Below are positions 1 to 5,464 of a stretch of DNA of 5,464 bases, piece by piece; positions within the stretch are counted from its first letter, which is position 1; each line of letters starts with the position of its first letter. The DNA is taken from the NCBI GenBank assembly GCA_013335275.1, contig JAAXVX010000106.1, positions 1 through 5,464 on the forward strand, written 5' to 3'. The notes under the pieces were generated by a model, which ran no database searches, had not been told where the DNA came from, and saw only the letters and a program-made list of their open reading frames with translations. Both the position numbers and the translations under genes were made by a program. This stretch comes from Bacteroidales bacterium. Its GTDB lineage: Bacteria; Bacteroidota; Bacteroidia; Bacteroidales; UBA932.

Positions 1-163
1 CGCCGCCGCCTGTATCGACCCTCCAGTCATGCCCCTTGAGCATTATTTCATAAACTTCGTATTTCTCTCTGTCTATGTGGCCGGCCATGTGCTTGCCACT
101 CTTTACGGAAACCTCTGCCTCCGACGAGTCCCCCCCATAAATAAGGGCTACAATTTTTTTCAT
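1..163 (-). CDS. ddl: D-alanine--D-alanine ligase, N-terminal 54 codons (runs off left edge)
   Basis: The protein starts MKKIVALIYGGDSSEAEVS at the ATG whose complement is 161-163, and the frame stays open to the window edge. The glycine-rich GG-x-S-x-E-x-E-V-S stretch (residues 10-19) is the N-terminal signature of Ddl ligases. E15 falls at the same number as E15 of E. coli DdlB, the residue that helps bind the first D-alanine. Ddl is a cytoplasmic ATP-grasp enzyme that joins two D-alanines with ATP; MurF then adds the dipeptide to the peptidoglycan precursor. Only part of the pre-ATP-grasp domain is visible; the ATP-binding and catalytic regions lie outside the window. The start is 15 bases after the stop of the upstream PBP gene, with no strong Shine-Dalgarno (only GAAG directly before ATG), so cotranscription with the PBP is likely. 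The first 12 codons contain an A7 run and a G7 run. The family call rests on a short but diagnostic stretch. Confidence 0.88.
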   Translation of the reverse strand, partial: MKKIVALIYGGDSSEAEVSVKSGKHMAGHIDREKYEVYEIMLKGHDWRVDTGGG

Positions 164-178
164 CTTCAAATGTTAATA

Positions 179-2530
179 TTAATGGAAAAACGGATCATTT
201 ACCATTGAGTTGCCCTCCAGCTCATCGTCACTTCCCTTACAGTTGAACTGCGCAGAAAATCCCGAAGGCATTACAAACTGGTCCTTGACAGTAATTCCGC
301 AGGAAGGGTCCTTTAAAACCTTCTGCATGAAAAGACCCCAGATTGGGAGCGCCATATTTGCTCCTCCTCCGTTTGAAAGCCCTTCAAAGTGAACCTGCCT
401 GTCTTCGGCACCAACCCATACCCCCGCTGTGAGCTTTGGTACATATCCTATAAACCAGCCATCGGCCTGATCGTTTGTTGTTCCTGTCTTTCCGGCAATA
501 GGCCCTTCAGGTACATACTTGTACCTCAGCCTTGCTGCAGTTCCTTCGTTCACTACCCCTTCCATGAGATTCACCATAAGAAAAGCTGTCTGCTCGCTTA
601 TTGCTTCCCTTTTTCGTCCGGTAAAACTGCCAAGCACGTTGCCCGCCTTGTCCTCAATCCTGAGTACAAAAGTAGGGTCAACAAAAACTCCTCTGCTCGG
701 ATATGTGTTATATGCTCCCACCATTTCAAAAAGAGTAAGGTCGGCAGGGCCGAGGCAAAGCGAAACAACCGGGTCAAGATGACTTGTTATTCCCAGCCTG
801 TGCGCCATGTCAACCATTGCAAAAGGGCCGAACTGCTTCATGAGGTAGGCCGATATGTTGTTTGAACTCTTTGTGAGCCCCCATTTTAAAGTGACTGTTT
901 TCCCTATCCATTCCGGCTTGTCTGTACTCTCCGGTGTCCAGGTGGTATCTCCCACAATGAAGGTCTGAGGCACATTAACCACTTTGTCGCAAGGGGTCAT
1001 TCCCTCCTGCATGGCAAGAGTATAAAGGAACGGTTTGATGGTAGAACCAACCTGTCTTCTTGCCTGACGGGCATTGTCGTACTTGAAGTAGCGGTAATTC
1101 GGCCCTCCTACATATGCCCTCACAAATCCTGTTTGCGGCTCCATGGCCATGAATGAGGCTCTCAGGAAAGATTTGTAATATTTTATAGAGTCGTTTGGAG
1201 TCATAACGGTATCTATATACCCTGCATTTTTCCATGAGAAGACAGTCATGCTTGTAGGTTCATTAAAGGTTGCCTCAATTTCGCTGTCCTGCATCCCCTC
1301 TGCCTTGAGCATCCTCCAGCGGTCGCTCCAGCGGCGTGCCTGCTTCATTATTCTTGCTATATCATCCTTTGAAACACTGTTGGAGAAAGGCTTGTTTGTT
1401 TTCCACGCCAGCTCCCTGCTAAAAGTGGGCTGAAGGTCCTTTCCAAGATGTTCTGCAACTGCCTCCTCGGCATAACGCTGCATTTTTGAATTTATAGTTG
1501 TATAAATTTTTAGCCCGTCTTTATCCAGATTGTATTGCGAACCGTCCGGCTTCAGGTTTTTGTTTAGCCAGCCGTAAAGAGGGTCCTCCTTCCACATTGT
1601 CATATCATAATTGTACTCCTCCTCGTAGCGGTAGTCGCCCCGTACAGGCTCGGATGCATTCATGATTCTCCTGAGCATGTCCCTGAAATAAGGGCCCAGT
1701 CCGGAGTTGTTGTCCTGCTGTGCATACGCAAGCTTTATAGGTATATTTACCAGTGAGTCGTATTCTGCCCTTGTGATGAAGTCATACTTTCGCATCTGGT
1801 TAAGAACGTGATTCCGCCTCTGCAGGGAGAGTTCCGGGTTGGTTACCGGATTAAATCTTGAAGGTTTGTTTATCATTCCCACAAGAAGTGCGCTCTCTTC
1901 AATATTGAGGTCAACCGGTTTTTTCCCGAAGAATGTGCTTGAAGCCGCCCTGATTCCGTATGCATTGCTGCCATAAAAAACGGCATTCATATACATACTT
2001 AATATCTCATTTTTTGTATAGTTTCTCTCCAGCTTAACCGCTGTTATCCATTCACGGAATTTGTTAACGCCAAGAACAACCATTTTTGCCCCGGGTATAC
2101 GGGACCTGACTGTATCCCTTGGAAACAGAGTTTTTGCAAGCTGCTGGGAAAGAGTACTGCCACCGCCTCCGGATCTTTTCTGACCAAGAATTATTGATTT
2201 TACGCCAACCCTGGCAAGACTGCGGAAGTCAATTCCGCTATGGCCGCGGAAACGTGTATCCTCGGTTGCTATCACCGCAGACACAAGGCCCGGCGAAAGC
2301 TCTTCAAATGTTACAAACGACCTGTTTTCAATATGGAATGTTGTAAGTATCTCTCCGTCTTCCGATATCACCTCGGTTGCCAGATTGCTTTTTGGATCTT
2401 CAAGCTCTTTGAATGATGGAATATCGGCAAAAATTCCTACAAGGAGAAGAAGAAAAATTAGTAAAATGAAGGGGCCAAAAACAATTATTCTAAACCATTT
2501 CAGGAACTTCTCTCTGTTTTTTATCTCCAT
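179..2530 (-). CDS. Penicillin-binding protein 1A-type, bifunctional transglycosylase/transpeptidase
   Basis: This 783-residue class A PBP polymerises lipid II into glycan strands and crosslinks their stem peptides in the periplasm. A short cytoplasmic N-terminus (1-12) leads into one membrane anchor (about 13-35). The GT51 transglycosylase domain (about 55-230) has EDTRFRGHSGID (90-101, catalytic E90), GGSTLSQQLAK (123-133), KFRE with E160, ILSMYMN (176-182) and an AASSTFFGK motif (195-203). A long linker (about 235-455) includes a probable OB-like insert. The transpeptidase domain (about 460-740) has all three penicillin-binding motifs: STIK with nucleophile S496, SSN (555-557) and KTGT (681-684). 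Both active sites therefore look intact, and the length is normal for Bacteroidota PBP1A. The acidic C-terminal tail (from about 745) carries C744 and C764, which could form a disulfide (inference). The start is the ATG at 2530, directly before the charged residues that precede the anchor; there is no clear Shine-Dalgarno, as is usual in this phylum. It is probably the first gene of an operon with ddl. The specific paralogue name (mrcA or ponA) is not assigned. Confidence 0.95.
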   Translation of the reverse strand: MEIKNREKFLKWFRIIVFGPFILLIFLLLLVGIFADIPSFKELEDPKSNLATEVISEDGEILTTFHIENRSFVTFEELSPGLVSAVIATEDTRFRGHSGIDFRSLARVGVKSIILGQKRSGGGGSTLSQQLAKTLFPRDTVRSRIPGAKMVVLGVNKFREWITAVKLERNYTKNEILSMYMNAVFYGSNAYGIRAASSTFFGKKPVDLNIEESALLVGMINKPSRFNPVTNPELSLQRRNHVLNQMRKYDFITRAEYDSLVNIPIKLAYAQQDNNSGLGPYFRDMLRRIMNASEPVRGDYRYEEEYNYDMTMWKEDPLYGWLNKNLKPDGSQYNLDKDGLKIYTTINSKMQRYAEEAVAEHLGKDLQPTFSRELAWKTNKPFSNSVSKDDIARIMKQARRWSDRWRMLKAEGMQDSEIEATFNEPTSMTVFSWKNAGYIDTVMTPNDSIKYYKSFLRASFMAMEPQTGFVRAYVGGPNYRYFKYDNARQARRQVGSTIKPFLYTLAMQEGMTPCDKVVNVPQTFIVGDTTWTPESTDKPEWIGKTVTLKWGLTKSSNNISAYLMKQFGPFAMVDMAHRLGITSHLDPVVSLCLGPADLTLFEMVGAYNTYPSRGVFVDPTFVLRIEDKAGNVLGSFTGRKREAISEQTAFLMVNLMEGVVNEGTAARLRYKYVPEGPIAGKTGTTNDQADGWFIGYVPKLTAGVWVGAEDRQVHFEGLSNGGGANMALPIWGLFMQKVLKDPSCGITVKDQFVMPSGFSAQFNCKGSDDELEGNSMVNDPFFH

Positions 2531-2546
2531 AATCTTGTTCTATATA

Positions 2547-2609
2547 TAAGGTATAGTAAAAGGCAAAATTAGAAATAAAAATTTGGATATTACCTTATTT
2601 TATACCTTA
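2547..2609. repeat. Three copies of TACCTTA in the divergent promoter region
   Basis: TACCTTA occurs at 2591-2597 and 2603-2609 as direct repeats 12 bases apart; extended to ten bases they match at 9 of 10 positions. It occurs again in inverted orientation at 2547-2553. The outer pair extends to a 9-base perfect inverted repeat, TAAGGTATA at 2547-2555 with TATACCTTA at 2601-2609. The rightmost copy overlaps the predicted topA -7 box, and the inverted copy falls near the predicted start of the PBP transcript. The repeats are seen directly; a role as a regulator-binding site is inference. Confidence 0.6.
2564..2571 (-). promoter_or_regulatory. Candidate -7 box for the PBP/ddl operon
   Basis: On the minus strand this reads TAATTTTG, an exact match to the TAnnTTTG -7 consensus described for the primary sigma factor of Bacteroidota. 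It lies 33 bases upstream of the PBP start codon, giving a leader of roughly 25-30 bases. No TTG or TTTG is found 17-23 bases further upstream on the minus strand, so the -33 half is missing or degenerate. In AT-rich DNA an isolated match can arise by chance. Confidence 0.35.
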
Positions 2610-2614
2610 CTTTG
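2582..2614 (+). promoter_or_regulatory. Candidate Bacteroidota-type promoter for topA
   Basis: A TTTG at 2582-2585 (-33 type) is followed, after 21 bases, by TTACTTTG at 2607-2614. The latter matches the TAnnTTTG -7 consensus except at its second base. Transcription would begin near 2621, leaving a leader of about 20 bases before the ATG at 2642. The position, spacing and leader length all fit, but one consensus base is wrong, so this remains a prediction. If correct, it rules out the in-frame TTG at 2612 as a start codon, because that codon would lie inside the promoter. Confidence 0.4.
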
Positions 2615-2641
2615 TGCCCGTCAAGGATTATTAGAGAAGTT

Positions 2642-4957
2642 ATGGGAGAGAATTTAGTTATTGTTGAGTCTCCTGCAAAGGCTAAGACAATCGAGAAATT
2701 TCTGGGGAGTGGTTTTACGGTAAAATCCAGTTTCGGACACATAAGGGACTTGCCTTCCAACTCACTGAGCGTAGACATAGCCAATGGTTATGAACCTCAG
2801 TACAATGTTTCGGAAGACAAGAAAAAAGTGGTTTCGGAGCTTAAAGCTCTTGCAAAGAAAGCCGACATCGTATGGCTCGCGTCCGATGAGGACCGTGAAG
2901 GAGAGGCTATTGCATGGCATTTGCTTGAGGCCCTTAACCTGGATGTAGAAAAAACAAGAAGAATCGTTTTTCATGAGATTACAAAGGATGCAATATTGCA
3001 TGCCATTGAAAATCCCCGGTCAATTGATATGAATCTGGTCATGGCTCAGCAGGCGCGCAGGGTTTTGGACAGAATTGTAGGGTTTGAACTTTCACCTCTT
3101 CTCTGGAAGAAGGTGAGACCAAAACTATCTGCCGGAAGGGTTCAGTCTGTTGCTGTGCGGATAATTGTGGAAAGAGAGAGGGAAATTCTCGCCTTTACAG
3201 CAAAATCTCAATACAAAATTGAAGGAACATTTTCCCCTGCAGATACAAAAGCTTCTGCTAAGGTAAAGGCCGAAATTCCCGAAAAGTTCGAAAGCCGCGA
3301 AGAGGCACTTACCATACTCGAAGCATGCAAAAGCGCAGTTTTCAAAATTATCTCCGTTGAAGAGAAAGAGGCAAAAAGAACACCTTCTCCTCCATTCACA
3401 ACATCAACACTTCAGCAGGAGGCATCCAGAAAACTCGGATTCTCCCTAAGTCAAACGATGCGTACAGCCCAGAATCTTTATGAGAGCGGGTTTATAACAT
3501 ATATGCGTACAGACTCCACAAACCTGTCGAAGATGGCGCTTGGTGCCGCTAAACAGACAATCACGGATCTCTACGGAAAAGAGTACTCGAAGACACGTCA
3601 GTATGCAACCAAGAGCAAGGGAGCACAGGAGGCCCACGAAGCAATCCGCCCTACTTTTCTAAGCAACGTCGAAATTGAAGCGGGTGCACAGGAGCGCAAA
3701 CTTTACAACCTCATCTGGAAACGCACTATTGCCTCTCAAATGGCAGATGCCTCAATCAGCAGGACAGAAATTTCCATTGGTGCGGCCAATCTTAAAAACA
3801 AATTCGTTGCAACTGCCGACAGAATAAAATTTGACGGATTTCTTAAAGTATATATTGAATCAAAAGACGATGATTCTGACGAGGACGAAAAGCTCCTCAA
3901 CCTTCCTAAGCTGAATGCTGGAGAGCTGATGAACCGTCACATTATAACCGCTTCGGAAAAGTTTACGCAAAAACCTCCAAGATACTCCGATGCCAGTCTG
4001 GTAAAAAAACTGGAGGAACTTGGAATCGGCCGTCCTTCTACATACGCTCCCACAATTTCAACCATCGTTCAGCGCGGGTATATTGTTAAAGACAACAGGC
4101 CCGGCACCGAAAGAAGCAGTAACTGCTTCACGCTCGAAAAAGACGAGGTAAAGCACAAAGAGCTAAAAGAGGTCTGGGGTGCAGAGAAAAATAAATTATT
4201 CCCGGAAGACATAGGAATTCTTGTGAATGATTTTCTTGTTGAAAACTTTGAATCGGAAATTGACTTTGGTTTCACAGCAAAGATTGAAGAGGAGTTTGAC
4301 TCTGTTGCTGCCGGTAATTTGAAGTGGAACAAGGTAATTGATGAGTTCTACGTTCCTTTCCACAAAAAAGTTGATGTTACCTTGCAGGTATCAAGGCCGG
4401 CAAGCGCCGAAAGGCAACTGGGTCTAGACCCCGCAACAGGAAAAAATGTGTGCGTAAGGCTGGGCAGGTTTGGCCCGCTTGCACAAATTGGCGACAGCGA
4501 CGATCCCGAAAAAAGATTTGTAAGTCTTGGCAAAGGACAGCTTATAGAAACCGTTACGCTTGAAGAAGCTCTTAAGCTCTTTTCACTGCCAAGGACAGTG
4601 GGCGAATACAACGGCAATATTATCATTGCTTCATCCGGAAGATTTGGCCCGTATATAAAATATATGGGTTCATTCATTTCCACAGGCAAGGATTCCGACC
4701 CCTATACTATTGACCTCGAAAGCGCCATCTCAATTATTGAGACAAACAAGAAGAGCGAACAGCAAAAGCAAATTAAAAGTTTTCCGGAAGAGGGGATTGA
4801 TATTCTCAACGGAAAATATGGCGCCTATATCAAGAAGGGTAAAAACAACTACAAAATTCCGAAAGGCACCGATCCGGCAACAATGGATCTGGAGAGCGTG
4901 AAGAAGATAATTGGCGAGAGCGGCGAAAAGAGCGAAAAGAGCAAGAAAAAGCGATAA
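2642..4957 (+). CDS. topA: DNA topoisomerase I (type IA, omega protein)
   Basis: This 771-residue cytoplasmic enzyme relaxes negative supercoils by cutting and passing one DNA strand. The TOPRIM domain (about 4-115) holds E9 in IVESPAKAKT and the metal-binding D82, D84 and E86 in SDEDREGEAIAWHL. SAGRVQS (163-169) follows. The catalytic tyrosine is Y287 in GFITYMRTDS, with R289 beside it (E. coli Y319 and R321). RYSDASLVKKLEELGIGRPSTYAPTI (447-472, key GRPSTYA) is the conserved type IA core. There are no CxxC pairs and only three cysteines (229, 495, 604), so the zinc ribbons of the E. coli enzyme are absent. Instead, about 590-760 hold three topoisomerase C-terminal repeats marked by GRFGP (608-612), GRFGP (666-670) and GKYGAY (724-729), followed by a lysine-rich tail. 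I chose the ATG at 2642, so that the protein begins MGENLVIVESPAK as in relatives; an in-frame TTG at 2612 would add ten residues that do not look like the family and would overlap the predicted promoter. The Shine-Dalgarno is weak. Confidence 0.96.
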   Translation: MGENLVIVESPAKAKTIEKFLGSGFTVKSSFGHIRDLPSNSLSVDIANGYEPQYNVSEDKKKVVSELKALAKKADIVWLASDEDREGEAIAWHLLEALNLDVEKTRRIVFHEITKDAILHAIENPRSIDMNLVMAQQARRVLDRIVGFELSPLLWKKVRPKLSAGRVQSVAVRIIVEREREILAFTAKSQYKIEGTFSPADTKASAKVKAEIPEKFESREEALTILEACKSAVFKIISVEEKEAKRTPSPPFTTSTLQQEASRKLGFSLSQTMRTAQNLYESGFITYMRTDSTNLSKMALGAAKQTITDLYGKEYSKTRQYATKSKGAQEAHEAIRPTFLSNVEIEAGAQERKLYNLIWKRTIASQMADASISRTEISIGAANLKNKFVATADRIKFDGFLKVYIESKDDDSDEDEKLLNLPKLNAGELMNRHIITASEKFTQKPPRYSDASLVKKLEELGIGRPSTYAPTISTIVQRGYIVKDNRPGTERSSNCFTLEKDEVKHKELKEVWGAEKNKLFPEDIGILVNDFLVENFESEIDFGFTAKIEEEFDSVAAGNLKWNKVIDEFYVPFHKKVDVTLQVSRPASAERQLGLDPATGKNVCVRLGRFGPLAQIGDSDDPEKRFVSLGKGQLIETVTLEEALKLFSLPRTVGEYNGNIIIASSGRFGPYIKYMGSFISTGKDSDPYTIDLESAISIIETNKKSEQQKQIKSFPEEGIDILNGKYGAYIKKGKNNYKIPKGTDPATMDLESVKKIIGESGEKSEKSKKKR
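4923..4940 (+). repeat. Nine-base tandem duplication at the 3' end of topA
   Basis: GCGAAAAGA occurs twice head to tail and is followed by a diverged third unit beginning GCAAGAAAA. It is in frame and encodes the Glu-Lys-Ser pattern of the lysine-rich tail. It probably arose by replication slippage; a basic unstructured tail on topoisomerase I may help non-specific DNA contact (inference). Confidence 0.7.
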
Positions 4958-4974
4958 CCTATAAACCGGCTCCT

Positions 4975-5464
4975 ATGAAAAACAATAACAACAGCAACAT
5001 CGAGGCAATCCCTGCGGCAGCCCTGAGCGAGGCAACAACTTCAGGAGCACTGGCAGTAATCATTAATACAACCGGCGACGGATCTGTACTTAAGGCACTC
5101 AATACTCTTTTTTGTCACTCGGCCTATAAAATCTTTTACATCGAACCGGGCATCAATCAGCTCAAAAAGTGCCTGGAACTATGCCACTCCCTCAAAATAA
5201 AGTCAATTGTCCTTTCGGGCGAGGAGCTTCCTGCAATCAAAACATTTGCGCCGGAACTCGGCTACTCTGCCTCTCTTATCTCTTCCGGGAGCGAAGTTTC
5301 TGAAAACAATATTCTTGATTATATACTTGAGGACAACCTTGCATCTGAATTTTCGCATATTGGCTTTCAGGCATACAAATACGATTCTTCAAAACTCACA
5401 AAACTGCGTGAAAGGTTTTTCGAGGACCAGCGTCTTGGAAGCATCCGTACCAACATGCAAAATA
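4975..5464 (+). CDS. Arginase/formimidoylglutamase-like (ureohydrolase-fold) protein, N-terminal 163 codons (runs off right edge)
   Basis: The frame opens with an Asn-rich MKNNNNSN and stays open to the window edge. I place it in the arginase/agmatinase/formimidoylglutamase superfamily mainly from residues 112-163. There a helix (NILDYILED), then SHIGFQAYKYD (127-137) and FFEDQRLGSIRTNMQ (148-162), resemble the segment that in Bacteroidota formimidoylglutamase-like proteins precedes the C-terminal metal-binding DISAIR-type motif, which would lie beyond the edge. Upstream strands such as ALAVIIN (25-31), KIFYIEP (52-58) and SIVLSG (77-82) suit an alpha/beta fold. However, SIVLSGEELP stands where a GG-[DT]-H metal-ligand motif is expected, and no DxHxD motif follows, so the protein may not be a normal manganese hydrolase. 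The start is the first in-frame ATG, 17 bases after the topA stop, with no Shine-Dalgarno; it is probably cotranscribed with topA. The family is recognised from memory of sequence patterns, and the substrate is unknown. Confidence 0.6.
   Translation, partial: MKNNNNSNIEAIPAAALSEATTSGALAVIINTTGDGSVLKALNTLFCHSAYKIFYIEPGINQLKKCLELCHSLKIKSIVLSGEELPAIKTFAPELGYSASLISSGSEVSENNILDYILEDNLASEFSHIGFQAYKYDSSKLTKLRERFFEDQRLGSIRTNMQN

Noticed and set aside
389..865. 158-codon plus-strand open frame opposite the PBP gene
   Set aside because: It lies wholly antisense to the conserved transpeptidase region, shows no recognisable domain, is rich in Cys, His and Arg as shadow frames often are, and has no convincing start context.
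2541..2548. TATATATA as a bacterial -10 box for the PBP gene
   Set aside because: A simple TA alternation is expected in AT-rich intergenic DNA, and it would leave almost no leader before the ATG. The TAnnTTTG match at 2571-2564 fits this phylum better.
2612..2641. In-frame TTG start extending topA by ten residues
   Set aside because: The extra residues (CPSRIIREV) do not resemble the family, the TTG overlaps the predicted -7 box, and the ATG at 2642 gives the usual distance to the IVESPAK motif.
2590..2784. 64-codon minus-strand open frame across the intergenic region and topA start
   Set aside because: Most of it is antisense to the TOPRIM coding region; it has no recognisable motif, and it ends inside the predicted promoter region.
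4348..4689. 113-codon minus-strand open frame opposite the 3' part of topA
   Set aside because: It lies wholly within topA on the other strand; its Ser/Pro/Leu-rich translation is what the reverse frame of the Gly/Lys/Glu-rich C-terminal repeats gives. No family is recognised.
4958..4974. Possible terminator or Shine-Dalgarno between topA and the arginase-like gene
   Set aside because: There is no hairpin followed by a T run and no purine-rich ribosome-binding sequence in these 17 bases.

Overview
The window is an ordinary-looking chromosomal segment, most likely from a member of the Bacteroidota. Three things suggest this. The PBP1A-type protein has the phylum's characteristic sequence style, for example KFREW followed by ERNYTKNEIL, and a long insert before the transpeptidase domain. 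The topoisomerase I ends in topoisomerase C-terminal repeats instead of zinc ribbons. Ribosome binding sites are weak, and TAnnTTTG-like promoter boxes sit in the one real intergenic gap. Genus and species cannot be given from this sequence.

Layout. Two genes lie on the minus strand. A bifunctional class A penicillin-binding protein (2530 down to 179) is followed 15 bases later by the first 54 codons of a D-alanine--D-alanine ligase, which runs off the left edge (163 down to 1). Two genes lie on the plus strand. DNA topoisomerase I (2642-4957) is followed 17 bases later by the first 163 codons of an arginase/formimidoylglutamase-like (ureohydrolase-fold) protein, which runs off the right edge (4975-5464). 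The two pairs diverge from a 111-base AT-rich region (2531-2641). That region holds candidate promoters for both directions and three copies of a TACCTTA heptamer. No other non-coding stretch exceeds 20 bases. I saw no tRNA, rRNA, CRISPR array, mobile element or hairpin terminator.

How the genes fit together. The left pair belongs to peptidoglycan synthesis: the ligase makes the D-Ala-D-Ala dipeptide, and the PBP polymerises and crosslinks glycan strands by cleaving that same bond. The right pair joins a DNA-relaxing enzyme to a protein whose catalytic status is doubtful, because its N-terminal half shows none of the usual metal-binding motifs of arginases. No new multi-gene system is visible. 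The points most worth following are the arginase-like protein and the heptamer array between the divergent operons.
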